Positions 7,794-15,815 of a stretch of DNA of 55,656 bases are shown in pieces (position 1 is the stretch's first letter; each line of letters opens with the position of its first letter). Origin of the DNA: Candidatus Eiseniibacteriota bacterium (lineage in GTDB: Bacteria > Eisenbacteria > RBG-16-71-46). The stretch spans positions 1 to 55,656 of the forward strand of contig JACOSV010000002.1 of assembly GCA_016178725.1 (NCBI GenBank), given 5' to 3'. A model generated the notes under the pieces. It worked only from the letters and a program-made list of their open reading frames with translations. It did no database searches and was not told the origin of the DNA. A program made the position numbers and the translations under genes.

Positions 7794-7968
7794 CGAGGCG
7801 GGCTGGATGGCGGGCAGCGTCGCCCAGCTCGCGTACCACTTCAGCGCCATTCGACAGATCGACCGGGCGACGCGTGGTCCGACCGCCGAGGACGAGGCCC
7901 GAGCCGAGGCCGCTACGTGGGAGAGCGGGGGAATGGCGCGCCGCGAAGGAATCGAAGCTTCAATCTAA
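7794..7968 (+). pseudogene. 3' fragment of a DinB-like gene
   Basis: Positions 7794-7950 repeat 1932-2088 at about 95% by eye. In the DinB frame the fragment reads EAGWMAGSVAQLAYHF and then ends ARREGIEASI followed by TAA at 7966. It has no start and no N-terminal two thirds, so it is a remnant. Its last codons are antisense to tRNA-Lys-derived sequence. It sits directly upstream of the NmrA-type gene, on the other strand. Confidence 0.8.
7934..7967 (+). repeat. tRNA-Lys 3'-end copy (att-like), middle
   Basis: These 34 bases match the complement of the 3' half of tRNA-Lys at 10366-10399 with 3 mismatches, covering CCA, acceptor and the T arm. The upstream 17 bases are also shared with 2072-2088, apart from one base. 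Confidence 0.75.
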
Positions 7969-7970
7969 CG

Positions 7971-7994
7971 CGCTCCCGCCCGGTTACGGGAGCG
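7971..7994 (+). terminator. Hairpin after the dinB fragment
   Basis: CGCTCCCG and CGGGAGCG form a perfect 8-bp stem with an 8-base loop, followed by ATTTCG. It could end transcription entering from the left before the VOC gene. The short T run is weak support. Confidence 0.4.
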
Positions 7995-8149
7995 ATTTCG
8001 ACGGCGTGGTGTGGTCTAACCGGCGCCGGCACGAAGCGATTGTCGCGCAACGCATTGCGAGAACTGGCAAGTGCTTGCGCCGAGAGCACGTGGGCATCAA
8101 CGTCAGAAGCGCTACCCTCGGAGACTTGCAGCCAACCTCGGAGGTACGA

Positions 8150-8536
8150 ATGCGAAGAGTCACAGGTATTGGCGGCATCTTCATGAGCGCCAAGGATCCG
8201 AAGGCGCTATGCGATTGGTACAAGAAGCACCTTGGGATCGACGTTCAGGACTGGGGTGGAGCAGCCTTCGACTGGACTGACTCCGAAGGCAACCCGACCA
8301 AGGGAACTACGGCTTGGTCAGTCGGCCCAGCGGACGGCAACCACTTCGCTCCGAGCAAGTCGACCTTCATGGTCAACTATCGAGTCGAAGACTTGACAGC
8401 ACTTCTTGAAGCGCTGCGCGAGGAGGGTTGCGACGTGCTCGAGAAGACCGACGACTCGGAGTACGGGAAATTCGGATGGGTCATGGATCCAGAGGGCAAC
8501 AAAGTAGAACTCTGGCAACCGCCTCAAGGGCAATGA
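8150..8536 (+). CDS. VOC (glyoxalase/bleomycin-resistance-like) protein
   Basis: The product has 128 residues with the typical single-module VOC layout. The first strand is GIGGIFMSAKDPKALCDWYKKHLGI, the middle part is FMVNYRVEDLTALLEALREEGCDVL, and the end is GWVMDPEGNKVELWQP with the usual metal-ligand glutamate. VOC proteins bind divalent metal and small molecules; the substrate is unknown. The start ATG is preceded by GGAGG with 5-base spacing, which excludes the longer upstream frame. The gene is clearly poorer in GC than its surroundings (about 33 of 60 bases G/C in 8161-8220), suggesting horizontal origin. Confidence 0.85.
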   Translation: MRRVTGIGGIFMSAKDPKALCDWYKKHLGIDVQDWGGAAFDWTDSEGNPTKGTTAWSVGPADGNHFAPSKSTFMVNYRVEDLTALLEALREEGCDVLEKTDDSEYGKFGWVMDPEGNKVELWQPPQGQ

Positions 8537-8631
8537 AGTTCCGTTACTCGCGAGGAGGACTGACGTCTATCCCCTCGCTCCAGCCGGTCGCTCAACAGCC
8601 GGCGTCGAGTCCCCGGAGGCGGAGGTATCCC

Positions 8632-10260
8632 GTGCGCAGATCGTGGAGCTTCGTCGTGGCGGCCGCGATGTTCGTCGTGGCTCCCCCGCGCTCGTTCGCG
8701 CAGGATGAGCACGATCATTCGCATGCCGTTTCCGAACGGTTCGGGAGCGTTCACTTTCCGACATCATGCAAAGCCGAGGTCGGGCCGGCCTTCGAGCGGG
8801 CGGTCGCGCTCCTCCATTCCTTCGCGTACGCCGAGGCCGCGAATGCCTTCGAGGACATCGCGGCGAAGGACCCCGACTGTGCGATGGCGCAGTGGGGCGT
8901 CGCAATGAGCTACTTCCACACGATCTGGGGGCCTTCCACGCCCGACGAATTCGCGGCCGGCAGGAAGGCGGCGGAGAAGGCCGCTGCACTTGCAGCGAAG
9001 GCGACTCCGCGCGAGCGCGACCTGATCACCGCGATCGGCGCGTTCTACTTGGGGAACGATGTCCCACACGCGGCGCGTGTCGTCGCTTACGAGAAGGCGA
9101 TGGCTGGTGCGGCGCAACGTCAGCCCGACGATCACGAGATCGCGATCTTCCACGCGCTGGCGATTCTTGGGGTCGCCTACAACTCGCCGCCGGACAAGAC
9201 CTATGCGCGGCAAAAGCAGGCGGCCGAGATCCTGAACCGTCTGCTCCCGCTCGAGCCCGGCCATCCCGGCATCGCGCATTACATGATCCACTCCTTCGAT
9301 TATCCCGAGCTCGCCGAGCTCGCGCTGCCCGCGGCACGCGCGTACTCGCAGATCGCACCTTCCGCGCCGCATGCGCTGCACATGCCTTCGCACATCTTCA
9401 CGCGCCTCGGCATGTGGCGGGAGTCGATCGAGTCGAACCTCGCCTCCGTGCGGACAGCTCAAGCCTGGCTCGCGAAGACTCAGCCGGGAGCGACGTCCTT
9501 CGACGCGCTCCATGCGATGGACTATCTCGAGTACGCGTACTTGCAGAGCGGACAGGATGCGAAGGCTCGGGCGATTGTCGACTCGGTCGAGCGCGTGACG
9601 AGCCTCGACCACCCGGTCTTCCAGGCCGGCTACGCGCTCGCGGCGATCCCGGCTCGTTACCTGCTCGAGCGCCGCGAATGGAAAGCGGTCGCGAAGCTCA
9701 CAGCCCGGCCCGCGAGTTTTCCGTGGGACAAGTACCCGTACGAGCAAGCGATCGTTCAGTTCGCTCGGGCCGTGGGAGCGGCTCGCTCGGGCGATCTTCC
9801 CGGCGCGCGCGCGGCCGTGGCCCGGCTCGATACGATCCGCACGTCGCTGCGAGGCCAGAAGGGATTCGACTGGGCGACGCAGGTCGAGATCCAACGCCGC
9901 GCCGCCGCGGCCTGGCTCGCGCGCTGTGAGAAGAAGAACGACGAAGCGCTCAGCCTCATGCGCTCGTCCGCCGATCTCGAGGACTCGACGGACAAGCACC
10001 CGGTGACACCGGGATCCGTCCTGCCGGCGCGCGAACAGCTCGCAGACCTGCTGCTCGAGCTGGGCAAGCCCGATCTGGCGCTCGTCGAGTACGAGGCCTC
10101 GCTGCGCAGCGCGCCCGCCCGGCTCAACAGCTATCTGGGAGCCGCTCAAGCGGCATCTCGCGCAGGACAAAAGGAGAAGGCGAAGGAGTTCACCGACCGG
10201 CTCGTCGCGGTTTGCGGCGGCACGGTGCCGGATCGAGTGACGGTGGCGGGAGTGAAGTAA
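8632..10260 (+). CDS. Secreted tetratricopeptide-repeat protein
   Basis: The product has 542 residues from GTG 8632, chosen because GGAGGT lies 5 bases upstream and a signal peptide starts there (residues 1-24, ending RSFAQ). The mature part has a short His-rich start (DEHDHSHAV). Repeated helical pairs follow: LHSFAYAEAANAFEDIAAKDPDCAMAQW, then AILNRL-type helices and MPSHIFTRLGMWRESIESN. The closing repeats, PDLALVEYEASLRSAPARLNSYL, are classic TPRs. Proteins of this type are common in acidobacterial and related genomes and have no assigned role. The frame also opens at ATG 8533, overlapping the VOC stop, but that start lacks a ribosome site. Confidence 0.8.
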   Translation: MRRSWSFVVAAAMFVVAPPRSFAQDEHDHSHAVSERFGSVHFPTSCKAEVGPAFERAVALLHSFAYAEAANAFEDIAAKDPDCAMAQWGVAMSYFHTIWGPSTPDEFAAGRKAAEKAAALAAKATPRERDLITAIGAFYLGNDVPHAARVVAYEKAMAGAAQRQPDDHEIAIFHALAILGVAYNSPPDKTYARQKQAAEILNRLLPLEPGHPGIAHYMIHSFDYPELAELALPAARAYSQIAPSAPHALHMPSHIFTRLGMWRESIESNLASVRTAQAWLAKTQPGATSFDALHAMDYLEYAYLQSGQDAKARAIVDSVERVTSLDHPVFQAGYALAAIPARYLLERREWKAVAKLTARPASFPWDKYPYEQAIVQFARAVGAARSGDLPGARAAVARLDTIRTSLRGQKGFDWATQVEIQRRAAAAWLARCEKKNDEALSLMRSSADLEDSTDKHPVTPGSVLPAREQLADLLLELGKPDLALVEYEASLRSAPARLNSYLGAAQAASRAGQKEKAKEFTDRLVAVCGGTVPDRVTVAGVK

Positions 10261-10296
10261 CCGCGGGCTCGGCGCTTTCAAGCTTGGAAGCCGCGG

Positions 10297-10336
10297 TCAG
10301 GCACTTACACGGATTCGGGACACACGCTGTGCCTGA
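10297..10336. repeat. Inverted repeat beside tRNA-Lys
   Basis: TCAGGCAC and GTGCCTGA form a perfect 8-bp inverted repeat 24 bases apart. It lies between the TPR gene stop and the 3' end of tRNA-Lys. It could terminate either transcript or be an arm-type site of a lost integrase. Confidence 0.3.
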
Positions 10337-10365
10337 TGCGGGAGCAGGAATGAATGTGCGGAATT

Positions 10366-10441
<76 letters not shown>

Positions 10442-10486
10442 ACGCGGGCTCGTCGCGCGGGTGATGCGCGGGTCCAGAGCCGGGCT

Positions 10487-10515
10487 AATCTACGGGCGGC
10501 ACCGCGGAGCGTCAA
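10487..10515 (-). promoter_or_regulatory. tRNA-Lys promoter
   Basis: On the minus strand TTGACG, a 17-base spacer and TAGATT form a good sigma-70-type promoter. Transcription would start about 40 bases before the mature tRNA 5' end. Confidence 0.7.
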
Positions 10516-10533
10516 GAACCAAGCGGATGCTCG

Positions 10534-10542
10534 TGCTATCCT
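10534..10542 (+). promoter_or_regulatory. Extended -10 promoter before the VanZ-like gene
   Basis: TGCTATCCT fits an extended -10 element (TGn-TAtnnT), about 43 bases before the GTG start. The same TGCTAnnnT form recurs before mccB, phoH and the kinase gene. No strong -35 box. Confidence 0.4.
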
Positions 10543-10584
10543 GCCCGCCGTTTTCCGACCCACGGAAGGGAGGAGGCTCGCGCG

Positions 10585-10977
10585 GTGACGGCGTCCACGG
10601 CTGATCGACCGTTCTTCACCACGTTCGTGACCTGCTGGGTTCCGGTCGCCCTCTACGTCACCGCGATCCTGGTCGTGAGCGCGCAGTCCGGCCTGCGCCC
10701 GCCCCCGGGGCTCATGCTCTCGGACAAGTTCTATCACTTCGTCGAGTACGGCGGCCTCGGGTTGCTGCTCGGGCGTGCGCTGCGCGCCACGCTCCGCACC
10801 CGGCTGCCGATCGTCGCGGCGCTGATCGCGATCGCGATCGGCGGCGCGATGGGGCTCGCGGACGAATGGTTCCAGTCGTTCGTCCCCGGCCGCGATTCCA
10901 GCCTCTTCGACGCGCTCGCCGACGTGACCGGCGTCCTCTTCGCCCAGATCGCCTACATGTTCGCGGTCCGCGAGTAG
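10585..10977 (+). CDS. VanZ-like family membrane protein
   Basis: The product has 130 residues and four hydrophobic segments. The VanZ signature is clear: DKFYHFVEYGGLGLLLGRAL in the second helix and GLADEWFQSFVPGRDSSLFDALADVTGV in the third. The aspartates and glutamate of this motif are strongly conserved in the family. VanZ homologues lie in the cytoplasmic membrane; their biochemical role is mostly unknown outside teicoplanin resistance. GTG 10585 follows a GGAGGAGG-type ribosome site. It is 8 bases upstream of hisS and probably co-transcribed with hisS and aspS. Confidence 0.85.
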   Translation: MTASTADRPFFTTFVTCWVPVALYVTAILVVSAQSGLRPPPGLMLSDKFYHFVEYGGLGLLLGRALRATLRTRLPIVAALIAIAIGGAMGLADEWFQSFVPGRDSSLFDALADVTGVLFAQIAYMFAVRE

Positions 10978-10985
10978 CGCGCGCC

Positions 10986-12293
10986 ATGGCCGAAAGACAT
11001 CAGGCGCCGCGCGGCACGCGCGATCTCCTCCCCGGCGAGATCGAGCGCTGGCAGTGGGTCGAGGCGCGCGCGCGCGAGGTCCTCGATCGCTACGGCTACC
11101 GCGAGATCCGTACCCCGATCTTCGAGGACTACGATCTGTTCGCGCGCAGCTCGGGCGAGGCGAGCGACGTCGTGCAGAAGGAGATGTACCGCTTCAAGGA
11201 TCTCGGCGACCGCGATCTCGCGCTGCGCCCCGAGGGCACGGCGGGCGTGTGCCGCGCCTACCTCCAGCACGGCATGGCGCAGCAGGGGCGCATTCACCGG
11301 CTCTGGTACATGGGGCCGATGTTCCGCTACGGCCGGCCGCAGAAAGGCCGCTACCGCCAGTTCCGGCAGGTGGGGGCCGAGATCATCGGCACCGCGGCGC
11401 CCGGCGCCGACGTCGAGATGATCGCGCTGTTCGTGGATCTCTTCGACGCGTGGGGCTTCCGCGATCTCACGGTCGCGCTCAACAGCCTCGGCACGCCCGA
11501 GACGCGGCGCGCCTACGGCGAGCGCCTGCGCCAATGGCTCGCGCCCGTGCGCGCGAAGCTCGGCGCCGATGCGCAGCAGCGGCTCGAGACGAATCCGCTG
11601 CGCGTGCTGGACACCAAGAGCCCCGAGGAGCGCGCGCTGTTCGAGGATCCCGCGCTGGGCACGATGCCGAAGCTCCTCGACGTGCTCGACCCGGAGAGCC
11701 GCGATCACTTCGAAGCCGTGCGCGCCGGGCTCACGGCACTCGGCATCGCGCACGAGACCGATCACGGGCTGGTGCGCGGGCTCGACTACTACACGCGCAC
11801 CGCGTTCGAAGTGCACGACCGGTCGCTCGGCGCCCAGAGCGCGCTCGGCGGCGGCGGCCGCTACGACGGCCTGATCGAAGCGCTCGGCGGGTCGCCGACG
11901 CCGGGGGTGGGTTTCTCGATCGGCCTCGATCGCGTGTTGCTGGTGCTCGAGGCGCGCGGCGTCGCGCCGGCGGCGCACGCGGGCGGCATCTACCTCGCGG
12001 CGATGGAGGGGACGCGCACACTGGCGCCGATGCTGGCGCGGGCGCTGCGTCAGGTGTACACGGTGGACCTCGACCTCGAGGCGCGCGGGCTCAACGCGCA
12101 GATGAAAGCCGCCGACAAGAGCGGAGCGCGCGTCGTGATCCTGCTCGGCGAGGAGGAATGGCAGCGTGGCGAGGTGCTGGTGAAGGAGCTCGCGACCGGC
12201 GCGCAGCAGGCCGTGACGCTCGAGGGGCTGGTCGAGGCGCTCGACCGGCTGCTCGGGCCGGCGCCGGTGAGCGACGAGGCCGAGACGCGATGA
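10986..12293 (+). CDS. hisS: Histidyl-tRNA synthetase
   Basis: The product has 435 residues, the usual class IIa bacterial length. It charges tRNA-His in the cytoplasm. Visible features in order are APRGTRDLLPGE at the N-terminus, the ATP-binding RPEGTAGVCRAYL (81-93) and motif 2 GPMFRYGRPQKGRYRQF (110-126). The histidine-specific LVRGLDYYTRTAFEV (about 262-276), ALGGGGRYDGL, and motif 3 GVGFSIGLDRVLL (about 307-319) follow. The C-terminal anticodon-binding domain follows (KAADKSGARVVILLGEEE). ATG 10986 is chosen because the PRGTRDLLPGE start is family-typical, although no good ribosome site precedes it; it may be translationally coupled to the VanZ-like gene. Confidence 0.97.
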   Translation: MAERHQAPRGTRDLLPGEIERWQWVEARAREVLDRYGYREIRTPIFEDYDLFARSSGEASDVVQKEMYRFKDLGDRDLALRPEGTAGVCRAYLQHGMAQQGRIHRLWYMGPMFRYGRPQKGRYRQFRQVGAEIIGTAAPGADVEMIALFVDLFDAWGFRDLTVALNSLGTPETRRAYGERLRQWLAPVRAKLGADAQQRLETNPLRVLDTKSPEERALFEDPALGTMPKLLDVLDPESRDHFEAVRAGLTALGIAHETDHGLVRGLDYYTRTAFEVHDRSLGAQSALGGGGRYDGLIEALGGSPTPGVGFSIGLDRVLLVLEARGVAPAAHAGGIYLAAMEGTRTLAPMLARALRQVYTVDLDLEARGLNAQMKAADKSGARVVILLGEEEWQRGEVLVKELATGAQQAVTLEGLVEALDRLLGPAPVSDEAETR

Positions 12294-12309
12294 ACCGAAC
12301 GGACCGACG

Positions 12310-14127
12310 ATGACCGAGACCGGAGCGCATGCCGGCGTGACGCTCGAAGGGCTCGGTGACTTGCGCCGCACGCACACCTGCGGCGAGCTCGCGCGCGCGA
12401 CCGTCGGCGCCGAGGCGACGCTCATGGGCTGGGTGCACCGCGTGCGCGACCACGGCGGCGTGCTGTTCGTGGACCTGCGCGACCGCTACGGCCTGACGCA
12501 GGTCGTGTTCCGCCCGGAGCGCTGCGGCCCGGAGCTGATGACGCGCTCGGGCGAGCTCGGCAACGAGTGGGTGATCGCGGTGCGCGGCGCGATCGCGCTG
12601 CGCCCGGCGGAATCGGTGAATCGCGAGCTGCCGACCGGCGAGGTCGAGCTCGAGGCGCGCGGGCTCAAGGTGCTCGCCGCCGCGGCGCCGCTGCCGTTCC
12701 AGATCAACGAGGCCATGCACCTCGCCAACGAGGACCTGCGGCTGCGCTACCGCTACCTCGATCTGCGCCGGCCCGAGCTCGCGGCGATGCTCGCCCTGCG
12801 CGCACGCGCCGCCCAGGCCGCGCGCACCTACCTCGCGAGCCGGAGCTTCCTCGAAATCGAGACCCCGATGCTCGTCAAGCCGACGCCCGAGGGCGCGCGC
12901 GACTACGTCGTGCCGAGCCGCGTGCACCCGGGCGCGTTCTTCGCGCTGCCGCAGTCGCCGCAGCTCTACAAGCAGACGCTGATGATCGCCGGCTGCGACC
13001 GCTACGTGCAGTTCGCGCGCTGCATGCGCGACGAGGACCTGCGCGCCGACCGCCAGCCCGAGCACACGCAGATCGACCTCGAGATGAGCTTCGTCGCCGA
13101 GGACGACGTGTTCGCCGCGGTCGAAGGGCTGATGGCGGCGATCTGGAAGGAGTGCCTCGGCGTCACGCTCGCGACCCCGTTCCCACGCATGACGTTCCGC
13201 GAGGCGATGTTGCGCTTCGGCTCCGACAAGCCCGATCTCCGCTACGGCCTCGAGTTCACCGACGTGACTGCGATCTGCGCGCGCTCGCCGCGGCGCGTCG
13301 TGGCGGGGGGTGCGGCGGCCGAGGGCGGCGTCGGCGCGGCGCTGGTCGTCCCCGGCGGCGCGGCGATCTCGGGCACGCAGCTGCGCAAGTACGAGGACGT
13401 GGTGAAGGAGGCGGGCGGGGGGGGGCTCACGTTCTTCAAGGTGCAGGACGCCGACCGCGAGAAGCAGCAGGTGATCTTCCCGGGCGCGCTGCTCGACGAG
13501 TTCCTCGCCGCGGTGCGCGCGCAGAGCGGCGACGCGGTGCTCTTCACGTCGGGCCCGTGGGAGCCGACGCTCAAGGCGCTCGGCGTCCTGCGCACGCAGC
13601 TCGGCCAGCCGCTGCTCGCCGGCCGCGAGAAGGATTGGCGATTCCTGTGGGTGCGCGAGTTCCCGCTCTTCGAGTGGGACGGAGAGGCCAGGCGCTGGGC
13701 GCCGCGCCACCACATGTTCACCATGCCCAACGCCGAGCACCTCGCGCTGCTCGAGAGCGATCCCGGCAAGGTGCACGCGCAGCTCTACGATCTCGTGCTC
13801 AACGGCACCGAGCTGGGATCGGGATCGATCCGCATCCACCGCACCGACATCCAGGAGCGCGTGATGAAGGTGATCGGGCTCACGCGCGAGGCGGCGTATC
13901 AGAAGTTCGGCTTCCTGCTCGACGCGTACCGGTTCGCCTCGCCGCCGCACGGCGGCATCGGCCTCGGCTTCGACCGCATCGTCATGCTGCTCGGCGGGGC
14001 GCCCAGCATCCGCGACACGATCGCGTTCCCGAAGAGCGCGAGCGCCGCGAGCCTGATGGACGGCTCGCCGAGCGCGATCGAGCCCGAGCAGCTCAAGGAG
14101 CTCAAGATCCGCCTCGTCGAGGAGTAG
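12310..14127 (+). CDS. aspS: Aspartyl-tRNA synthetase
   Basis: The product has 605 residues, the size of bacterial-type AspRS with a GAD insertion. In order: the anticodon-binding OB fold (GWVHRVRDHGGVLFVDLRD); class II motif 1 (FLEIETPMLVKPTPEGARDY); motif 2 (QFARCMRDEDLRADRQPEHTQIDLEMSF); the GAD insertion from about residue 300 to 415; and motif 3 (HGGIGLGFDRIVMLLGG) followed by FPKSASAASLMDGSPS. His48 with Gly49-Gly50 in the OB fold is the pattern reported for non-discriminating AspRS, which also makes Asp-tRNA-Asn for GatCAB. That is inference from family knowledge. It lies 16 bases after hisS, same operon. Confidence 0.97.
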   Translation: MTETGAHAGVTLEGLGDLRRTHTCGELARATVGAEATLMGWVHRVRDHGGVLFVDLRDRYGLTQVVFRPERCGPELMTRSGELGNEWVIAVRGAIALRPAESVNRELPTGEVELEARGLKVLAAAAPLPFQINEAMHLANEDLRLRYRYLDLRRPELAAMLALRARAAQAARTYLASRSFLEIETPMLVKPTPEGARDYVVPSRVHPGAFFALPQSPQLYKQTLMIAGCDRYVQFARCMRDEDLRADRQPEHTQIDLEMSFVAEDDVFAAVEGLMAAIWKECLGVTLATPFPRMTFREAMLRFGSDKPDLRYGLEFTDVTAICARSPRRVVAGGAAAEGGVGAALVVPGGAAISGTQLRKYEDVVKEAGGGGLTFFKVQDADREKQQVIFPGALLDEFLAAVRAQSGDAVLFTSGPWEPTLKALGVLRTQLGQPLLAGREKDWRFLWVREFPLFEWDGEARRWAPRHHMFTMPNAEHLALLESDPGKVHAQLYDLVLNGTELGSGSIRIHRTDIQERVMKVIGLTREAAYQKFGFLLDAYRFASPPHGGIGLGFDRIVMLLGGAPSIRDTIAFPKSASAASLMDGSPSAIEPEQLKELKIRLVEE

Positions 14128-14131
14128 GCGC

Positions 14132-14187
14132 GGCGCCGGTCTGACGGCGCCGGCGGGCCGCGCGTCCCCGCGGGCTCATGCCCGCGG
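14132..14187 (+). terminator. Two hairpins after aspS
   Basis: GGCGCCG/CGGCGCC (14132-14151, loop GTCTGA) and CCGCGGGC/GCCCGCGG (14168-14187, loop TCAT) are perfect stems just after the aspS stop. No U-tract follows. They probably end the VanZ-hisS-aspS transcript. Confidence 0.5.
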
Positions 14188-14268
14188 CCCGACCGGCCGA
14201 CAACATTTCGGCATCCGGCGCCGCGACGGATCGCGCGCCGCGCCTTCGTCCGATGAAGGAGGGATGCC

Positions 14269-14337
14269 ATGCCCGCATGGAAGCGGATGAGCCTCGGGTT
14301 CCTGCTCGCCCTGCTCGTCACCTGCGTGCCTGCGTGA
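14269..14337 (+). CDS. 22-residue hydrophobic peptide, candidate small gene
   Basis: The frame reads MPAWKRMSLGFLLALLVTCVPA and stops. An AAGGAGGG ribosome site lies 5-6 bases before the ATG, in an otherwise gene-free 266-base gap. The peptide is a basic N-terminus followed by one hydrophobic segment, and LVTC resembles a lipobox, so it looks like a bare signal peptide or a minute lipoprotein. No family is recognised. It could also be a decayed leftover of a longer lipoprotein gene. Confidence 0.35.
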   Translation: MPAWKRMSLGFLLALLVTCVPA

Positions 14338-14376
14338 GGCCGGGTTCCGCCTGGCCTTGAGGGCCGGGCTCTGATG

Positions 14377-14382
14377 TAGAGT
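14377..14382 (+). promoter_or_regulatory. Putative -10 close to a start codon
   Basis: TAGAGT ends 11 bases before the ATG at 14394, and there is no Shine-Dalgarno sequence. Transcription would begin within a few bases of the start codon. One of five such arrangements in the window. Confidence 0.3.
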
Positions 14383-14393
14383 CCACCGCCCGC

Positions 14394-15761
14394 ATGACCC
14401 CGCGCGCCGCCAGGGCGGTCTTCGCCGCGACGATGGCCGTCGCCATCGCGATCCGACTCGTGCTCGTCTTCCTGACGCCGTACGGCCACCTCGTGCGGAA
14501 CCGTCTCGAAGGACTGAACGACGAGCCGGCGCACATGAACTACATCCGGGCGCTGGCGACGACGCACCGCTTCCCCGTGCAGACGCATCACGCCGCCGAG
14601 CCCGGTGCGTTCGACCGCGCCGACTTCGAGTACTACCAGCCGCCGCTCGCCCATCTCATCGACGTGCCGGTGGTGTGGATCGCCGGGACGCACGCGATTC
14701 TCGCGTGCCGGCTCGTCTCGTTCGTCTTCGGCCTGCTCACGCTGCTGGTGCTCGACCGCGTGCTCGGCCGGCTCGGCGGCTCGACGACCGTGCGCCGGCT
14801 CGGGGTCGCGTTCCTCGCGCTGCTGCCGGTGCACGCCTACTTCACGTCGCTGATCTCGAACGACGCGCTGACGTGGCTGATCGCGTTCCTCCTCACGCAC
14901 CAGCTCCTCGTCCTGCTCTCGGGCGCCGGCGGGAGCGCGTCGGGATTCCGGCCGTGGATCCACGTGCGCCTCGGCCTGCTGCTCGGCGCGGGCCTGCTGG
15001 TGAAGAGCAGCATCGTGATGTTCGTGCCGCTCATCGTGCTCGCCGACGCGTGGATCGCGTGGACCTCGCGCCGCGCGGGCCGCATGGCGGGCTCGGTCGT
15101 CGCGCTCGCGATCGGCGCCGCGATCGCCGCGCCGTGGTACGCGCGCAACCTCGCCGTCTATCACTCGCTGTTCGCGCTCCAGGTCGGATTCGGCCCGCCG
15201 CTCGCCGGGCGCTCCAGCGTGACGAGCCTCGCGCAGACCCTGATCGGCACGGTGCGCTACTTCTGGATGCCGATGGCGCACATCCCGGGCGGGCCGTGGG
15301 TGCACGACCTGCGCGCGTTCAGCGCCGGGCTCCTGATCCTGCACGCCGTCGCGGCGCTGATCTGGTTGCGCCGCGCCGGCGCCGCGCTCCAAGTCGATCA
15401 CGCCGGCGCCGCGCTCCAAGTCGATCACGCCGACGCCGCGCTCCAAGTCGATCACGCCGGCGCCGCGCTCCAAGTCGATCACGCCGGCGCCGCGCTCCAA
15501 GTCGATCACGCGGCGTGGGACGCCGGGCTCGCGCTGCTCGTCGCCTCGTTCGTGGCGGCGGCCGCCGCGCAGATCGCGCTCAACCTCCACTGGGCCGAGG
15601 CCGAGGGGCGGTTCCTGCTGCCCGCCGCCCCCGCGATCGTGCTCTTCATCGTCCAGCCGACGGTCGCCGTGTGCGGGCGGCTGCGGAACGGCGACGCGGT
15701 GGCATGGGCGTGGGTCACGGCGCTCGCGCTCCATCCCTATCTGCTGCTCCTCTTCGTCTGA
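14394..15761 (+). CDS. GT-C-type (glycosyltransferase 39-like) membrane protein with internal repeats
   Basis: The product has 455 residues and about ten hydrophobic segments. After the first helix comes NDEPAHMNYIRAL, the acidic luminal motif of PMT-like GT-C glycosyltransferases, and FEYYQPPLAHLIDVPV, which fits the same fold. In the family these enzymes move sugars from lipid carriers onto targets on the outer face of the membrane. Here the acceptor is unknown, and a DUF2142-like assignment is also possible. Between two late helices the protein carries five copies of a nine-residue unit, [A]GAALQVDH, from a 27-bp tandem repeat. The start has no ribosome site but a close upstream -10-like box. 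The gene stands alone. Confidence 0.7.
   Translation: MTPRAARAVFAATMAVAIAIRLVLVFLTPYGHLVRNRLEGLNDEPAHMNYIRALATTHRFPVQTHHAAEPGAFDRADFEYYQPPLAHLIDVPVVWIAGTHAILACRLVSFVFGLLTLLVLDRVLGRLGGSTTVRRLGVAFLALLPVHAYFTSLISNDALTWLIAFLLTHQLLVLLSGAGGSASGFRPWIHVRLGLLLGAGLLVKSSIVMFVPLIVLADAWIAWTSRRAGRMAGSVVALAIGAAIAAPWYARNLAVYHSLFALQVGFGPPLAGRSSVTSLAQTLIGTVRYFWMPMAHIPGGPWVHDLRAFSAGLLILHAVAALIWLRRAGAALQVDHAGAALQVDHADAALQVDHAGAALQVDHAGAALQVDHAAWDAGLALLVASFVAAAAAQIALNLHWAEAEGRFLLPAAPAIVLFIVQPTVAVCGRLRNGDAVAWAWVTALALHPYLLLLFV
15375..15509 (+). repeat. 27-bp tandem repeat, five copies
   Basis: Five consecutive copies of GCCGGCGCCGCGCTCCAAGT plus CGATCAC; the third copy differs by one base (GCCGAC). The unit is a multiple of three and keeps the reading frame of the membrane protein, adding a 45-residue loop. 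There are no spacers, so it is a minisatellite and not a CRISPR array. Confidence 0.97.
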
Positions 15762-15815
15762 CCGGGGCCGGATAACGGACGGGCCTTCCGGCGCGTCTCA
15801 ATCAGGGTGCACGCG

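Noticed and set aside
7963..8021. Integron attC-like site (ATCTAAC and GTCTAAC near accessory genes)
   Set aside because: Both are the same half-site in the same orientation; no matching GTTRRRY partner, no attC-like fold, and no integron integrase.
8428..8631. N-terminal extension of the TPR protein from 8428 or 8533
   Set aside because: It overlaps the VOC gene in another frame, is Arg-rich and without conserved features; the signal peptide and GGAGGT site fix the start at 8632.
2089..10365. Search for an integrase, transposase or recombinase inside the proposed tRNA-linked insertions
   Set aside because: None of the open frames resembles one; mobility is inferred only from repeats and gene content.
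15375..15509. CRISPR-like array
   Set aside because: The five 27-bp units are head to tail with no spacers and keep a protein reading frame; there are no cas genes.
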